From Phycisphaerales bacterium (GTDB lineage Bacteria > Planctomycetota > Phycisphaerae > Phycisphaerales > UBA1924): 40,643 nt of DNA. The stretch spans positions 1-40,643 of the forward strand of contig JAJDDE010000027.1 of assembly GCA_029260475.1 (NCBI GenBank), written 5' to 3'. Under the pieces are notes generated by a model. The model made no database searches. It was not told where the DNA came from and saw nothing but the letters and a program-made list of their open reading frames with translations. The translations under genes were made by a program, and so were the position numbers. Numbering within the stretch: the stretch's first letter is position 1; the number at the start of each line of letters is the position of its first letter. This document shows positions 1 to 9,932 of the stretch, in pieces.

Positions 1-1222
1 CGCGGGTGTTGTCCGGGTCGTCGGCGATGCGTCCGCCTTCGAGGAAGAGGATCTGCAGGTCACCGTTGGCGAGTTCCCGGGTCGCGAGGCCGCCGGTGTT
101 GCTGGCGCCGATGAAGGGGAGCTCAGCAAGAACCTCGGAGAGATTGCTCTCGGTGTTGCGCGCTTCGAGCAGGCCCTCGAGCGAGTTCGCGTCGCGCGGC
201 GCCGAGAAGATGATGTTCTCGAAGGGGACCGGCGGCTCCGGGGGAGACGGCGGGCTCGGCGGCGAGGGCGGGCTCGGGGGCGACGGAGGGCTGGGGGGCG
301 ACGGGGGGCTCGGCGGCGAGGGGGGTGACGGCGGCGCGGGGGGTGACGGCGGCGCGGGCGGCATCGGGTTACCGATGTCGATGCCTTCGCCGTCGAGTGC
401 GCCCGCGAGCTGCGCGAGCAGTTCCGATTCGAGAGGACGCGGCGCACCTTCGAGCTTGTGCATCTCAACCAGCGCCTTGCCAGCGGTGCGGTTGATGAGC
501 TTCTTCTCGTCCTCGGTGTCGAAGCCGGCGCCCCGGGCGTAGACGAGCGTCTTGTAGAACTCGAGGTCCGCGGGGTTCTTGTGCTCGTCAGTGGTCTCGT
601 GGTCCTCGATGATGGTCGCCTTGGTGCCGACTCGGTCCTCGTAGGTGAAGGCATAGATGCCCTTGTTCCCCGGGAGGCCGTAGGAGAGCGTCTCGCGTCC
701 GTTGACCTCAACGACGCCGTCGGTGCCGAGCACCGCGAGGACTGCTTCGGAGGAGCGGACGGTGAGCGCGTTGTCGAACTGCTCCTTGGTCACGTTGAAC
801 TGGAGGCGTCCGTATTCGAGCGTGACGTCGGTGGTGTCGATGCCACGCTCGTTGATGAGCTTGTCGAGCTTGACGAGGCCGCGCCGATCGATCGTGATGA
901 GCTGGCCCGCGCCGATCTTGATGCGCACCAGCGAGCCGGTGCCGGTGCGGAACGAGGCACCCTTGGGGTAGACCGCTCCAACCTTGACGCTGGACCACGC
1001 CTCCTCATCGGAGCGCCGGCCCTGCACCATGCCCGAGGCCTGGACGATCGTTGCGACGTTCTGCGCCTCCGCCTGGTTGGCGGGCGCGGGCGTATCGGCT
1101 TGGTCGGCGGCCGGTTGGGCGGGCGGGTTTGCTGGCAGGGCGTCCTGCGCGAGGGTGCTCCCCGCGAGGTACATCAGGGCGAGTGCGGACAGGGCGAGGT
1201 GGGTGCGCTTCGGCTCAGGCAC
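1..1222 (-). CDS. FecR-domain-like secreted protein with Ser-Pro-Pro linker (3' end beyond window)
   Basis: The gene runs off the left edge; 407 codons are visible. I chose the GTG at 1222-1220 because an exact AGGAGG lies 6 bases upstream (1234-1229) and a Sec signal peptide follows (hydrophobic core near residues 9-25, cleavage after a TLA-Q motif). Residues about 55-170 look like a FecR-type beta domain: a Val-Gln-Ala-Ser-Gly start, a GTGSLVRIKIG stretch and a VLGTDG-like motif, as in planctomycete FecR-like surface proteins. Residues about 287-333 are almost pure Ser-Pro-Pro/Ala-Pro-Pro repeats, probably an extended rigid spacer, followed by a second folded region that is cut off. No sigma factor of the FecI type lies next to it, so an anti-sigma role is unlikely from context. 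Cell-surface or periplasmic location is inferred; function is unknown. Confidence 0.8.
   Translation of the reverse strand, partial: MPEPKRTHLALSALALMYLAGSTLAQDALPANPPAQPAADQADTPAPANQAEAQNVATIVQASGMVQGRRSDEEAWSSVKVGAVYPKGASFRTGTGSLVRIKIGAGQLITIDRRGLVKLDKLINERGIDTTDVTLEYGRLQFNVTKEQFDNALTVRSSEAVLAVLGTDGVVEVNGRETLSYGLPGNKGIYAFTYEDRVGTKATIIEDHETTDEHKNPADLEFYKTLVYARGAGFDTEDEKKLINRTAGKALVEMHKLEGAPRPLESELLAQLAGALDGEGIDIGNPMPPAPPSPPAPPSPPSPPSPPSPPSPPSPPSPPSPPSPPSPPEPPVPFENIIFSAPRDANSLEGLLEARNTESNLSEVLAELPFIGASNTGGLATRELANGDLQILFLEGGRIADDPDNTR
222..363 (-). repeat. Ser-Pro-Pro coding tandem repeat
   Basis: Imperfect 9-base units (consensus AGCCCGCCG/TCGCCCCCC on the minus strand) are repeated about fifteen times inside the FecR-like gene and encode the Pro-rich linker. 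The repeat stays in frame and is coding, so it is not an intergenic array. Such tracts are prone to length change by slippage and to misassembly. Confidence 0.8.
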
Positions 1223-1228
1223 GATGGC

Positions 1229-1234
1229 CCTCCT
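1229..1234 (-). promoter_or_regulatory. Ribosome binding site deciding the GTG start of the FecR-like gene
   Basis: AGGAGG on the minus strand with 6 bases to the GTG at 1222. No in-frame ATG gives a comparable site together with the signal peptide. Confidence 0.75.
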
Positions 1235-1346
1235 GGGCTGGTCATCTCTTGGGTGGTGCGCGGACGACCGGGATGGTCCGACCGCGCCCTATGGACTCCA
1301 ACCATGGACTATGCCACGACTTACGCCGCCTGCAACCGTTTCATCC

Positions 1347-1370
1347 GTGTACGGCGCGCGCAGCGTACAC
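1347..1370. promoter_or_regulatory. Inverted repeat GTGTACG-N10-CGTACAC upstream of the FecR-like gene
   Basis: Perfect 7-base arms (1347-1353 and 1364-1370) flank a GC-rich 10-base spacer in the 201-base gap between the lipoprotein gene and the FecR-like gene. On the minus strand a weak promoter-like TTGCAG-N16-CATAGT lies between this repeat and the GTG start. It could be an operator or the stem of a terminator for the upstream genes, but no T run follows it. Confidence 0.4.
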
Positions 1371-1423
1371 CCTCACGGGGGGTCGCCGCGATGGGTGAAG
1401 ATAGGAAAGCTCGGAAATTGGGG

Positions 1424-2011
1424 TTATTCGGACGCGGGAGCGGTTTCGACCGCGTCATTGTCGACGGGTGCCGCCTGGGCGCGTGCCTTGGCGGCCTCGC
1501 GACGCATGTGATCTTCGCACTTGCTGATCACGCCAACATAATCCAGACCGTCGAGCACCATCTGCTCCGAACCCTCGGGCATGAGGTTCATGTACACGAG
1601 TTCGCGGTAGGCGTAGCGGGGCGACTTATCGGTCAGGCGCATCATCACGCCGCCCTCGATGTCCATCGCGCGGGTGAGGATGGAGGCGAGCGTGCCGCGC
1701 TGCATCGCGACGTTCGAGGCCTCATCGCCCAGCCCCTTGGGGAGCCAGCCGTTGGTCTCGAGGAAGGCGAGCCGGTTCTCGTAGGAGCCGGTCTCGTCGG
1801 TGCCGTTGATCATGAGGATGATGCCGTGGATGCCCTCGTCGTTGGTGATCGCGGAGCGGCCCGGGAGTTCGTGCCAGAAGTCGAGCTGCGCGGTGACGTC
1901 GTTGGGGTCGTACGAAGTCTCTTGAGGCTCGACGACGATGGTGCGTGCGCAGCCGGTGAGCAGCGTGGCGGAGACGAGTGCGGCGCTGAGGAGTCGGGTG
2001 GCGTGTGGCAT
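1424..2011 (-). CDS. Small lipoprotein of unknown function
   Basis: The product is 195 residues and begins with a type II signal peptide ending in the lipobox LLTGC, with the lipidated Cys at residue 21. The rest is soluble and mixed alpha/beta, with no family I recognise; it has no membrane segments and ends in an Ala/Glu-rich tail. It starts 23 bases after the stop of the outer-membrane barrel gene on the same strand, so the two are probably co-transcribed. A periplasm-facing partner or anchor for the barrel is possible but is inferred only from neighbourhood. The start codon is ATG with a poor Shine-Dalgarno match. Confidence 0.8.
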   Translation of the reverse strand: MPHATRLLSAALVSATLLTGCARTIVVEPQETSYDPNDVTAQLDFWHELPGRSAITNDEGIHGIILMINGTDETGSYENRLAFLETNGWLPKGLGDEASNVAMQRGTLASILTRAMDIEGGVMMRLTDKSPRYAYRELVYMNLMPEGSEQMVLDGLDYVGVISKCEDHMRREAAKARAQAAPVDNDAVETAPASE

Positions 2012-2034
2012 GCGTCGGGTTCCGTGCTGCTGGT

Positions 2035-3492
2035 TCAGAAGTTGAGAGTGGCGCCGAGGAAGACGAAGTGGCGGGCGTCGGTCTGGGTGGCGATGGCTTC
2101 GCCCGGGAAGAAGACGCCGTACCTGGCGACGACCGAGAGGTCGCTGGTGAGTCGCCAGTTCAGGTAGAGATCGATCTCGGAGCCGAGATGGGTGTCGTCG
2201 GTGGTGGGCTCTTCGATGGGCGCGTCGCTGTCGAGCTTGTTGTGGAAGAGCACGTCGGCGCCGAGCTGGAAGCGTTCGAAACCGTCGAGTTCTCGGAAGG
2301 GGAAGGTCGCGACGCCGGCGCGGAAGACAGCGATGTTCGAGAGCGCGGGGGCGAAGGCGAGGCCGGTGTTCACGAAACCGAGCGAGTTGAAGGCCTTGTC
2401 GTTCGAGCCCGCGAGGTTGCCGCCGACGGTGTCGGTGGTGACCAGGCGGTCGTCGTCGCCCGAGGCGAGGATGACCTCGAACTCGACGCGGGTGAGCCAG
2501 TCATCCCGCAGGTACCACTCGAGCTGACCGCGGGCGGCCCACGCGTTGATGTCCTCGGACCGCTGCGCGCCACGGAGCGGGTCGGACATGCTCTCGCCGA
2601 ACTGGTAGACGAACTCGCCGACGTAGCGGAGGCTGTTGCCGATGGAGCCGTTGGAGCCGAAGCCGAGGTAGGTGGCGTCGTAATCGAACTCGACGGGCTC
2701 GGGGACGATGGTCGCGCGGGGGCGATCGCCCGAGTTCTGGTCGCCCATGTGCAGGACGTAGGCGTAGACCTCGTGAGACGTCGGGAAGGTGTAGCGGATG
2801 GTGCCGCCGAAGAAGGAACGCTCGGTGTCCTCGTTGAAGTCTTCGCGCGAGGCGTCGAAGTCTGTCACGCCCTCGTCGCCCGGCGTGATGCCGATGAGGC
2901 CCTCGACCGTCCAGCCGTCGTAGGTGAAGGTCGGGCGGACGGCGTAGAGCTGCTCGGAGAGCGCGAGGCCGGCGTTCCAGTCCACGAACTGGCGGCCGGC
3001 GCGGATGTTGAAGTTCCAGTCGAGCTGACGCCCCTCGTTGGCGGCGACGGCGCTGGCGAGGTCGAACTCGTACCACCAGCGATCGACGACGGGCTCGTCC
3101 CACCGGTCGCCTCGCCCGTCGAAGCTGTCGCCCTCGGAGTACGCGCGGTAACGGGCACGGGCGCGGGCGAAGAAGGTGTGGGTACCGTCCACGATGGCTC
3201 GCCCGTAGAGGGTCGCCTCGGGCTGGATGAGGCGGCGTGAATTGTCCGCCGAGTCATCGAGCCAGACGCCCGTGAGGCTCGTGAAGCCGCCGACATCGAT
3301 CACCGAGCGCTCGTTGAGGGCCAGCGAGGGATCGATTTGGAGGCGGTAGTCCGGGCCCTCGGCCTGGCGCACCGCGCGCTCGATCCGGCGCTCCTGGTTC
3401 TGGGCCAGCGCCGAGGGCACCAGCGCGAGGAGCGTGCCCGCGCTGAGGGCGACGAGGAGGGTCTTCTGTGCGATCGGTCGCTGCGGATGCAT
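2035..3492 (-). CDS. Outer-membrane beta-barrel, alginate-export/porin type
   Basis: The 485-residue product has a Sec signal peptide (cleavage after SALA, near residue 30) followed by alternating hydrophobic/polar strands rich in Tyr, Trp and Phe. It ends in an aromatic C-terminal strand (FLGATLNF), the usual signal for outer-membrane barrel insertion. Stretches such as RWWYEFDL, NIRAGRQFVDWNAG and YLGFGS resemble the alginate_exp barrel family. The substrate cannot be read from sequence. An AAGGTG ribosome site precedes the ATG. The 204-base upstream gap carries a phased direct repeat (3640-3657) that looks like a response-regulator box. It leads a likely two-gene unit with the lipoprotein downstream. 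Confidence 0.8.
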   Translation of the reverse strand: MHPQRPIAQKTLLVALSAGTLLALVPSALAQNQERRIERAVRQAEGPDYRLQIDPSLALNERSVIDVGGFTSLTGVWLDDSADNSRRLIQPEATLYGRAIVDGTHTFFARARARYRAYSEGDSFDGRGDRWDEPVVDRWWYEFDLASAVAANEGRQLDWNFNIRAGRQFVDWNAGLALSEQLYAVRPTFTYDGWTVEGLIGITPGDEGVTDFDASREDFNEDTERSFFGGTIRYTFPTSHEVYAYVLHMGDQNSGDRPRATIVPEPVEFDYDATYLGFGSNGSIGNSLRYVGEFVYQFGESMSDPLRGAQRSEDINAWAARGQLEWYLRDDWLTRVEFEVILASGDDDRLVTTDTVGGNLAGSNDKAFNSLGFVNTGLAFAPALSNIAVFRAGVATFPFRELDGFERFQLGADVLFHNKLDSDAPIEEPTTDDTHLGSEIDLYLNWRLTSDLSVVARYGVFFPGEAIATQTDARHFVFLGATLNF

Positions 3493-3639
3493 CGGTGCGG
3501 CTCACCTTGGTGCGAAGGCGGTCGTGACGCCCGACGGCGCCATCGTGTGTGCCACGGTACCAACGCGCGGGGAACCGCGCATCGGGGAGGCATACGCCGC
3601 TCATCGGCGATGCGGCGGTCCGACCTGCGAGGAAAGCCC

Positions 3640-3657
3640 GAGAACCTTTTGAGAACC
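3640..3657 (-). promoter_or_regulatory. Direct repeat GGTTCTC-AAAA-GGTTCTC, response-regulator-like box
   Basis: Two identical 7-base half sites on the minus strand are spaced 11 bases start to start, with an A4 spacer. This matches the layout of OmpR/PhoB-family binding sites (7-base direct repeats with an AT-rich 4-base spacer), although the half-site sequence differs from the E. coli Pho box. It lies about 150 bases upstream of the barrel gene's start and just past the clpB stop. Confidence 0.45.
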
Positions 3658-3696
3658 CCGTTCGATGTCGCCCCGGGAAGCTTTCGGTACCGGGGA

Positions 3697-6348
<2,652 letters not shown>

Positions 6349-6507
6349 GAGATCGAATCCCCTGAGGTTCGTGCGTCGGTACACCACTGAATTGGCAACG
6401 GGCGTGCCAGCGGGAAAGGCCGGGACCGACGGGTGAGGGCGTGCAATGGGCGATTTCATGTCAGGAAGGGCGGTTTCGGTTGCCGTTCTGGCAGCACGAG
6501 GGAATCC

Positions 6508-6535
6508 TTGACTGCGTGACCGGAGAGGCTATCTT
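6508..6535 (+). promoter_or_regulatory. Sigma70-type promoter for the heme oxygenase operon
   Basis: TTGACT (6508-6513), a 16-base spacer and TATCTT (6530-6535). The expected transcription start falls inside the palindrome that follows, which leaves a leader of roughly 50 bases before the ATG at 6595. Confidence 0.6.
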
Positions 6536-6536
6536 G

Positions 6537-6553
6537 TTGCGACTGAGTCTCAA
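6537..6553 (+). promoter_or_regulatory. Fur-like 17-bp operator overlapping the heme oxygenase transcription start
   Basis: TTGCGACTGAGTCTCAA is an 8-1-8 dyad with one mismatched pair, close in layout to Fur boxes of the TTGAGAnTnAnTCTCAA type. A second dyad, AGTCT-CAATA-AGACT, overlaps it on the right and shares its half site. It starts one base after the -10 hexamer, so a bound repressor would block initiation. Assignment to Fur rests on the palindrome shape and on the downstream heme-degrading gene. Confidence 0.55.
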
Positions 6554-6594
6554 TAAGACTCGTACACCCCCCCGATCCCCGCAGGAGACCCCTG

Positions 6595-7230
6595 ATGCCC
6601 ACGATCGATACCCCCGTGATGGAACTGCTCCGCGACTCGACTTCCGAACTGCACAAGACCGCTGAGAGCCAGCCGATGCAGAAGGCCCTCGCGAAGGGTG
6701 AGCTGCCCGTCGATCGCTACGCGGCGTACCTCGAGCAGCTCTGGCTCGTGCACCGCGCGCTTGAGAAGGCGCTCGTGGATGCGACGCCCAACGAGGCTCG
6801 TCTTGAGGGCATGGACGAAGCCGCGGTGATGCACGTCCGACACCTCGAGGTGGACCTCGCGGAGCTCGGGCGCGATCTCAACGCTATCGATCCGACCCCC
6901 GCCGCTGCGAAGCTCGCGCAGCACATCGAGCGCGACGGCGCGACGGAGCCCGTGCTGCTCGCCGGGCACTTCTACGTGCTCGAGGGGTCGATGAACGGGA
7001 ACCAGTACATCGCGCGTGCGGTGCAGCGCGTGTACGAGTTGAACCCCGACGCGGGGCTCGCGTACCTGAGCTCGTACGGGGAGACCCAACGCCCGAAGTG
7101 GGCGTCGTTCAAGGAACGCATGAACACGATCGCCTTCACCGCGTCCGAGCGCGAGGGGCTGGTGGAGCGGGCCAAGGCCGTCTTCGGCGCGATCAGGGAC
7201 ATCGCGACTGAGTTAGACTCGCGAGCATGA
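6595..7230 (+). CDS. Heme oxygenase (biliverdin-forming type)
   Basis: The 211-residue all-alpha protein matches bacterial heme oxygenases. The proximal-ligand His is at residue 20 in TSELHKTAES, and a helix with HFYVLEGSMNGNQYIAR (residues about 124-140) corresponds to the distal Gly-rich helix, in the variant seen in phytochrome-linked heme oxygenases (YVLEGS). It should open heme to biliverdin, iron and CO in the cytoplasm using an external electron donor. AGGAG sits 7 bases upstream of the ATG. The gene overlaps the next by ATGA. The Fur-like palindrome suggests induction under iron limitation, so iron release from heme is the likely role. No phytochrome gene is in the window. Confidence 0.85.
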   Translation: MPTIDTPVMELLRDSTSELHKTAESQPMQKALAKGELPVDRYAAYLEQLWLVHRALEKALVDATPNEARLEGMDEAAVMHVRHLEVDLAELGRDLNAIDPTPAAAKLAQHIERDGATEPVLLAGHFYVLEGSMNGNQYIARAVQRVYELNPDAGLAYLSSYGETQRPKWASFKERMNTIAFTASEREGLVERAKAVFGAIRDIATELDSRA

Positions 7231-7958
7231 TAAAAACGATCCTGCTCGGCATGGCGTTGGTTCTGGGCGGTTGTGCTGTGACCGTGCGCGAGTCGGGCAC
7301 CGTGCCGGACGGCGTCGAGGTGGCGACCTACACCACCGATCAGCTCGTGACCATCAGGGGCGTTGTCACGATCCCAGAATCGACGAACGCTACGCTCGTG
7401 ATCGTTTCTGTGCGCTACGCGAACGGCGCTCTGGCAATCCGCATGACACCCGATGAGCGCGGCGTCTACCAAACCACGCGTCTGTTCCCGGACGAGACGT
7501 ACACCGTTTCTGCGGAGTTCGCGCTGGGACGAAACGGCCCGTGGCACTACCCCTCCCGGGTGGTCGAAGCGACCGATGGCGGCGTGTACCGCGTCGATTT
7601 CACGCCCTACGACGGTGATGCGACGCTCCATGTCGCGGCGGACACGGGCACACAGCCCTACCTCCTCGCGCTCTACCCCCAGGGCACACCCGTCCCCGAG
7701 GGACGCGGGGAGTTCCAGAAGTGGTTCGACGAGGGCAAGGGGCACCGCACACCCGTGTACATGCACCTGGGCGAGGGTGGCACCGAGTGGCAGGCGGAGA
7801 CCCTGCCGGGCGGGCGGTACCTCGTGGTCGCGATGGCGAACGACTGGCAGCCGGGCGACCCCTCGGCGAAGCCGGTGTCGTGCGAGATCGAACTGCTGCC
7901 CGGGCGTGTCACGAGCCTGCATCTCGGGGCCCGCTGCACGGAACTGGGCGTCCGCTGA
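7227..7958 (+). CDS. Lipoprotein coupled to heme oxygenase
   Basis: The 243-residue product has a type II signal peptide with lipobox VLGGC (Cys16). The mature part looks all-beta, probably two sandwich domains of the carboxypeptidase-regulatory/CNA-B kind (first about 40-115, second about 125-235), each with the pattern VRI.G.V..P followed by short Gly-rich turns. I do not recognise a family. The start ATG overlaps the heme oxygenase stop (ATGA), so both are translated from one message. A heme- or iron-related envelope role is suggested by that coupling alone. A GAGGGC/GCCCTC stem without a T run follows the stop. Confidence 0.8.
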   Translation: MIKTILLGMALVLGGCAVTVRESGTVPDGVEVATYTTDQLVTIRGVVTIPESTNATLVIVSVRYANGALAIRMTPDERGVYQTTRLFPDETYTVSAEFALGRNGPWHYPSRVVEATDGGVYRVDFTPYDGDATLHVAADTGTQPYLLALYPQGTPVPEGRGEFQKWFDEGKGHRTPVYMHLGEGGTEWQAETLPGGRYLVVAMANDWQPGDPSAKPVSCEIELLPGRVTSLHLGARCTELGVR

Positions 7959-7983
7959 GGGCGTGATCCGAGCCCTCGGGCGC

Positions 7984-7998
7984 TACACTCAGGGCCGA
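7984..7998 (+). promoter_or_regulatory. -10 element placed for a leaderless rlmN transcript
   Basis: TACACT (7984-7989) ends 8 bases before the ATG at 7998, so transcription would start at or next to the start codon. The AGGG in between is too close to the ATG (4 bases) to be a good ribosome site. Confidence 0.4.
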
Positions 7999-9119
7999 TG
8001 CCCGCGCTCACCGATGATATTTTGCGCACGCTGCCCAGCCCGCTTGGCGTGACGGCTGCGGAATTCGTGCAAGCGGCACGCGTCGTGCGCACGCCGGAGC
8101 GTGATGCGCAGCGCGCGTACAAGGCGTTCCATCAGGCACCGCCAGCCGATTCACCTTGGGCTGTGCCTGCTCCGACAAAGGTCCACGAGAGCGAAGGGCC
8201 AGAGGGCGTCACGCGGAAGTTCCTGCTCCCTGTGCGGGGGGTTGAGGCGCCGCGGAACCCGCGGGCGCTGCCGATCGCCGGTCAAGACGACACGCTGGAG
8301 ACCGAGACGGTTGTCATCCCCATGCGCACGCGAGGTGGTGTTTCGCAGACGCTCTGCGTCTCCAGCCAGGTGGGCTGCGCGATGGGCTGCGAATTCTGTG
8401 AAACGGCTCAGATGGGGCTGCTGCGATCGCTGGATGCCAGCGAGATCGTGCAGCAGTGGTGGGCCGCGACGCACCATCTCGAGCAGCCGGTGCGGAACAT
8501 GGTCTTCATGGGCATGGGCGAGCCCTTGGACAACGCGGAGAACGTGCTGCGCGCCATCGAGATCCTCACGGACGATCGCGGCCCGGCGCTCGCGATGCGC
8601 CGCATCACGATCAGTACCGTCGGGCGTTTAGACGGCCTCGCGATGCTCAGCGAGCGCGTGCGCACACACGGCTGGAAGCAGCTCAATCTCGCGGTGAGCG
8701 TGAACGCGCCGAACGATGAGATCCGCGACAGCATCATGCCCATCAACAAGGGCATGCCGCTGGGTGAGCTGGTGCGGATGCTTGAGGCGTGGCCGCTCTC
8801 CACGGGCAAGGCGATCTGCGCGGAGTACGTGCTCATCCCGGGCGTGAACGACGCGGACGAGCACGCCGACGAGCTCGCGCTGCGCCTGAAGAGCGTGCGC
8901 TGCTGCGTGAACGTGATCCCCTATAACCCCCGTCGCGATTCGCCCTGGCCCGCACCGGAAGAGGCATCGGTGGACCGCTTCCTGCAGCGTCTTGAGGCGA
9001 ATGGGCAGTTCTGCAAGCGCCGTCGGACAAAGGGGCGCGACACGATGGCGGCGTGCGGGCAGTTGGGGAATGAGAGGATTCGAGGGCGGCGGTATGTTGA
9101 GTCGACCAGCGTGTCATGA
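7998..9119 (+). CDS. rlmN: RlmN-type radical SAM rRNA/tRNA adenine-C2 methyltransferase
   Basis: Methylates C2 of adenine, A2503 of 23S rRNA and A37 of some tRNAs in the known enzymes. The radical SAM cluster motif C-x3-C-x2-C is at Cys127, Cys131 and Cys134 in SSQVGCAMGCEFCETAQMG. It is followed by GMGEP (SAM binding) and, near the C-terminus, the methyl-carrying Cys353 in AACGQLG. At 373 residues it is of family length. The ECxFCxTA-like spacing favours RlmN over the resistance enzyme Cfr. Planctomycetes often carry paralogues, so this may not be the only copy. It overlaps the next gene by ATGA. The first 100 residues are divergent. Confidence 0.85.
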   Translation: MPALTDDILRTLPSPLGVTAAEFVQAARVVRTPERDAQRAYKAFHQAPPADSPWAVPAPTKVHESEGPEGVTRKFLLPVRGVEAPRNPRALPIAGQDDTLETETVVIPMRTRGGVSQTLCVSSQVGCAMGCEFCETAQMGLLRSLDASEIVQQWWAATHHLEQPVRNMVFMGMGEPLDNAENVLRAIEILTDDRGPALAMRRITISTVGRLDGLAMLSERVRTHGWKQLNLAVSVNAPNDEIRDSIMPINKGMPLGELVRMLEAWPLSTGKAICAEYVLIPGVNDADEHADELALRLKSVRCCVNVIPYNPRRDSPWPAPEEASVDRFLQRLEANGQFCKRRRTKGRDTMAACGQLGNERIRGRRYVESTSVS

Positions 9120-9898
9120 ATGCTAAACAACGCGTCACCACGCGCCCGTACGGGCACGATCGCTGCCTCACCTGCGGCTACCAGATCGACCCCGGTTCAC
9201 GATGCAGCGAGTGCGGCACCGATGATGTCGTCCGCTATGTTCATCGTTCGGTCAAAAGCCAGACTCTACGTCCACGCGATGTGTACCTCGTACTTATCGC
9301 GAGTGTGCTCGCATCCTTCGCCGGCTACGCGCTGCCCTGGGTCTTTGTCCTTGGGGCGTGGATCGATCCTACGATCATCTCGCTCCGTGTGATCGAGTGG
9401 GGTGTACTGTGGCTCCCGCTGCTTACGATCTTGCCTCTGCTGAGTCCACGGATTGATCGCGCGTTTCTGCCCCTCGCACCGAGGATTGGATTGGTTTGCG
9501 CCGTCGTGGTGTACGTCGGGGCCGCCTATGTCTCTCGCCATCTGATCGTCGCCTATAACACCAACGGCGTTGCCTTCTCGCACAAAGTAATGTTCGTCGG
9601 TCTGTTCGAGGTAGGCGCGTCGTTTATCGCTGCTGGCATGTCGTTCTTCATTGCTGAGGGCGTAATCCGGAGTATGCGGTTCGATGTGGAGTCGCCGCGT
9701 TTCGCGCGTCAGAGCGCTGCCGCAGGTCGGATCTGCCTGACCCTCTGCGCTCTTTGCGGGCTCGGAACGTGCATGTTCGGGCTCGGGTGGTGGGCGTGGA
9801 CCTTCACGGTGCCACTCCTCCTTGTCGGGGTGATCTTCACACATGTGATCGCCTTCCGCAGCGTGCGTCCGTTCACGCTGGTTGCGGTCGGGTGGTGA
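9116..9898 (+). CDS. Zinc-ribbon multi-pass membrane protein, unknown function
   Basis: The 260-residue product has an N-terminal zinc ribbon (Cys17-x2-Cys20-Gly-Tyr and Cys30-x2-Cys33 in SRCSECG) and then five to six hydrophobic helices (about 55-85, 90-115, 125-150, 160-190, 200-250). This ribbon-plus-membrane layout is frequent in planctomycete proteins of no known function. It starts inside the stop of the rlmN-type gene (ATGA overlap), which implies translational coupling, though a functional link to rRNA methylation is not evident. Base composition is less GC-rich than in the neighbours, with codons such as GTA, ATA and AAC more frequent. Confidence 0.75.
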   Translation: MNAKQRVTTRPYGHDRCLTCGYQIDPGSRCSECGTDDVVRYVHRSVKSQTLRPRDVYLVLIASVLASFAGYALPWVFVLGAWIDPTIISLRVIEWGVLWLPLLTILPLLSPRIDRAFLPLAPRIGLVCAVVVYVGAAYVSRHLIVAYNTNGVAFSHKVMFVGLFEVGASFIAAGMSFFIAEGVIRSMRFDVESPRFARQSAAAGRICLTLCALCGLGTCMFGLGWWAWTFTVPLLLVGVIFTHVIAFRSVRPFTLVAVGW

Positions 9899-9918
9899 TG
9901 CGGGAATCCCGGCTGCGG

Positions 9919-9932
9919 TATCCTCCCGTGTA
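9919..9932 (+). promoter_or_regulatory. -10 element placed for a leaderless recQ transcript
   Basis: TATCCT (9919-9924) followed by 7 bases and the recQ ATG at 9932. No Shine-Dalgarno sequence precedes the ATG. Confidence 0.4.

Noticed and set aside
222-363. CRISPR-like or intergenic tandem repeat
   Set aside because: The units are 9 bases, contiguous and in frame inside a coding sequence, with no spacers.
458-2167. Plus-strand open frame of 569 codons across the FecR-like and lipoprotein genes
   Set aside because: It crosses two minus-strand genes with signal peptides and ribosome sites, and looks like an antisense shadow.
3671-3695. CCCCGG/CCGGGG stem overlapping the end of clpB as terminator
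   Set aside because: 13-base loop, only 6 pairs, and no T run on the minus strand.
6349-6594. CIRCE or sigma32-type heat-shock element before clpB
   Set aside because: No TTAGCACTC-N9-GAGTGCTAA and no convincing CTTGAA/CCCAT pair; only a chance CCCATTG.
7998-9119. Cfr-type resistance methyltransferase
   Set aside because: Motif residues around the Cys cluster (VGCAMGCEFCETAQMG) fit RlmN rather than Cfr (CGCNFGCKFCATG).
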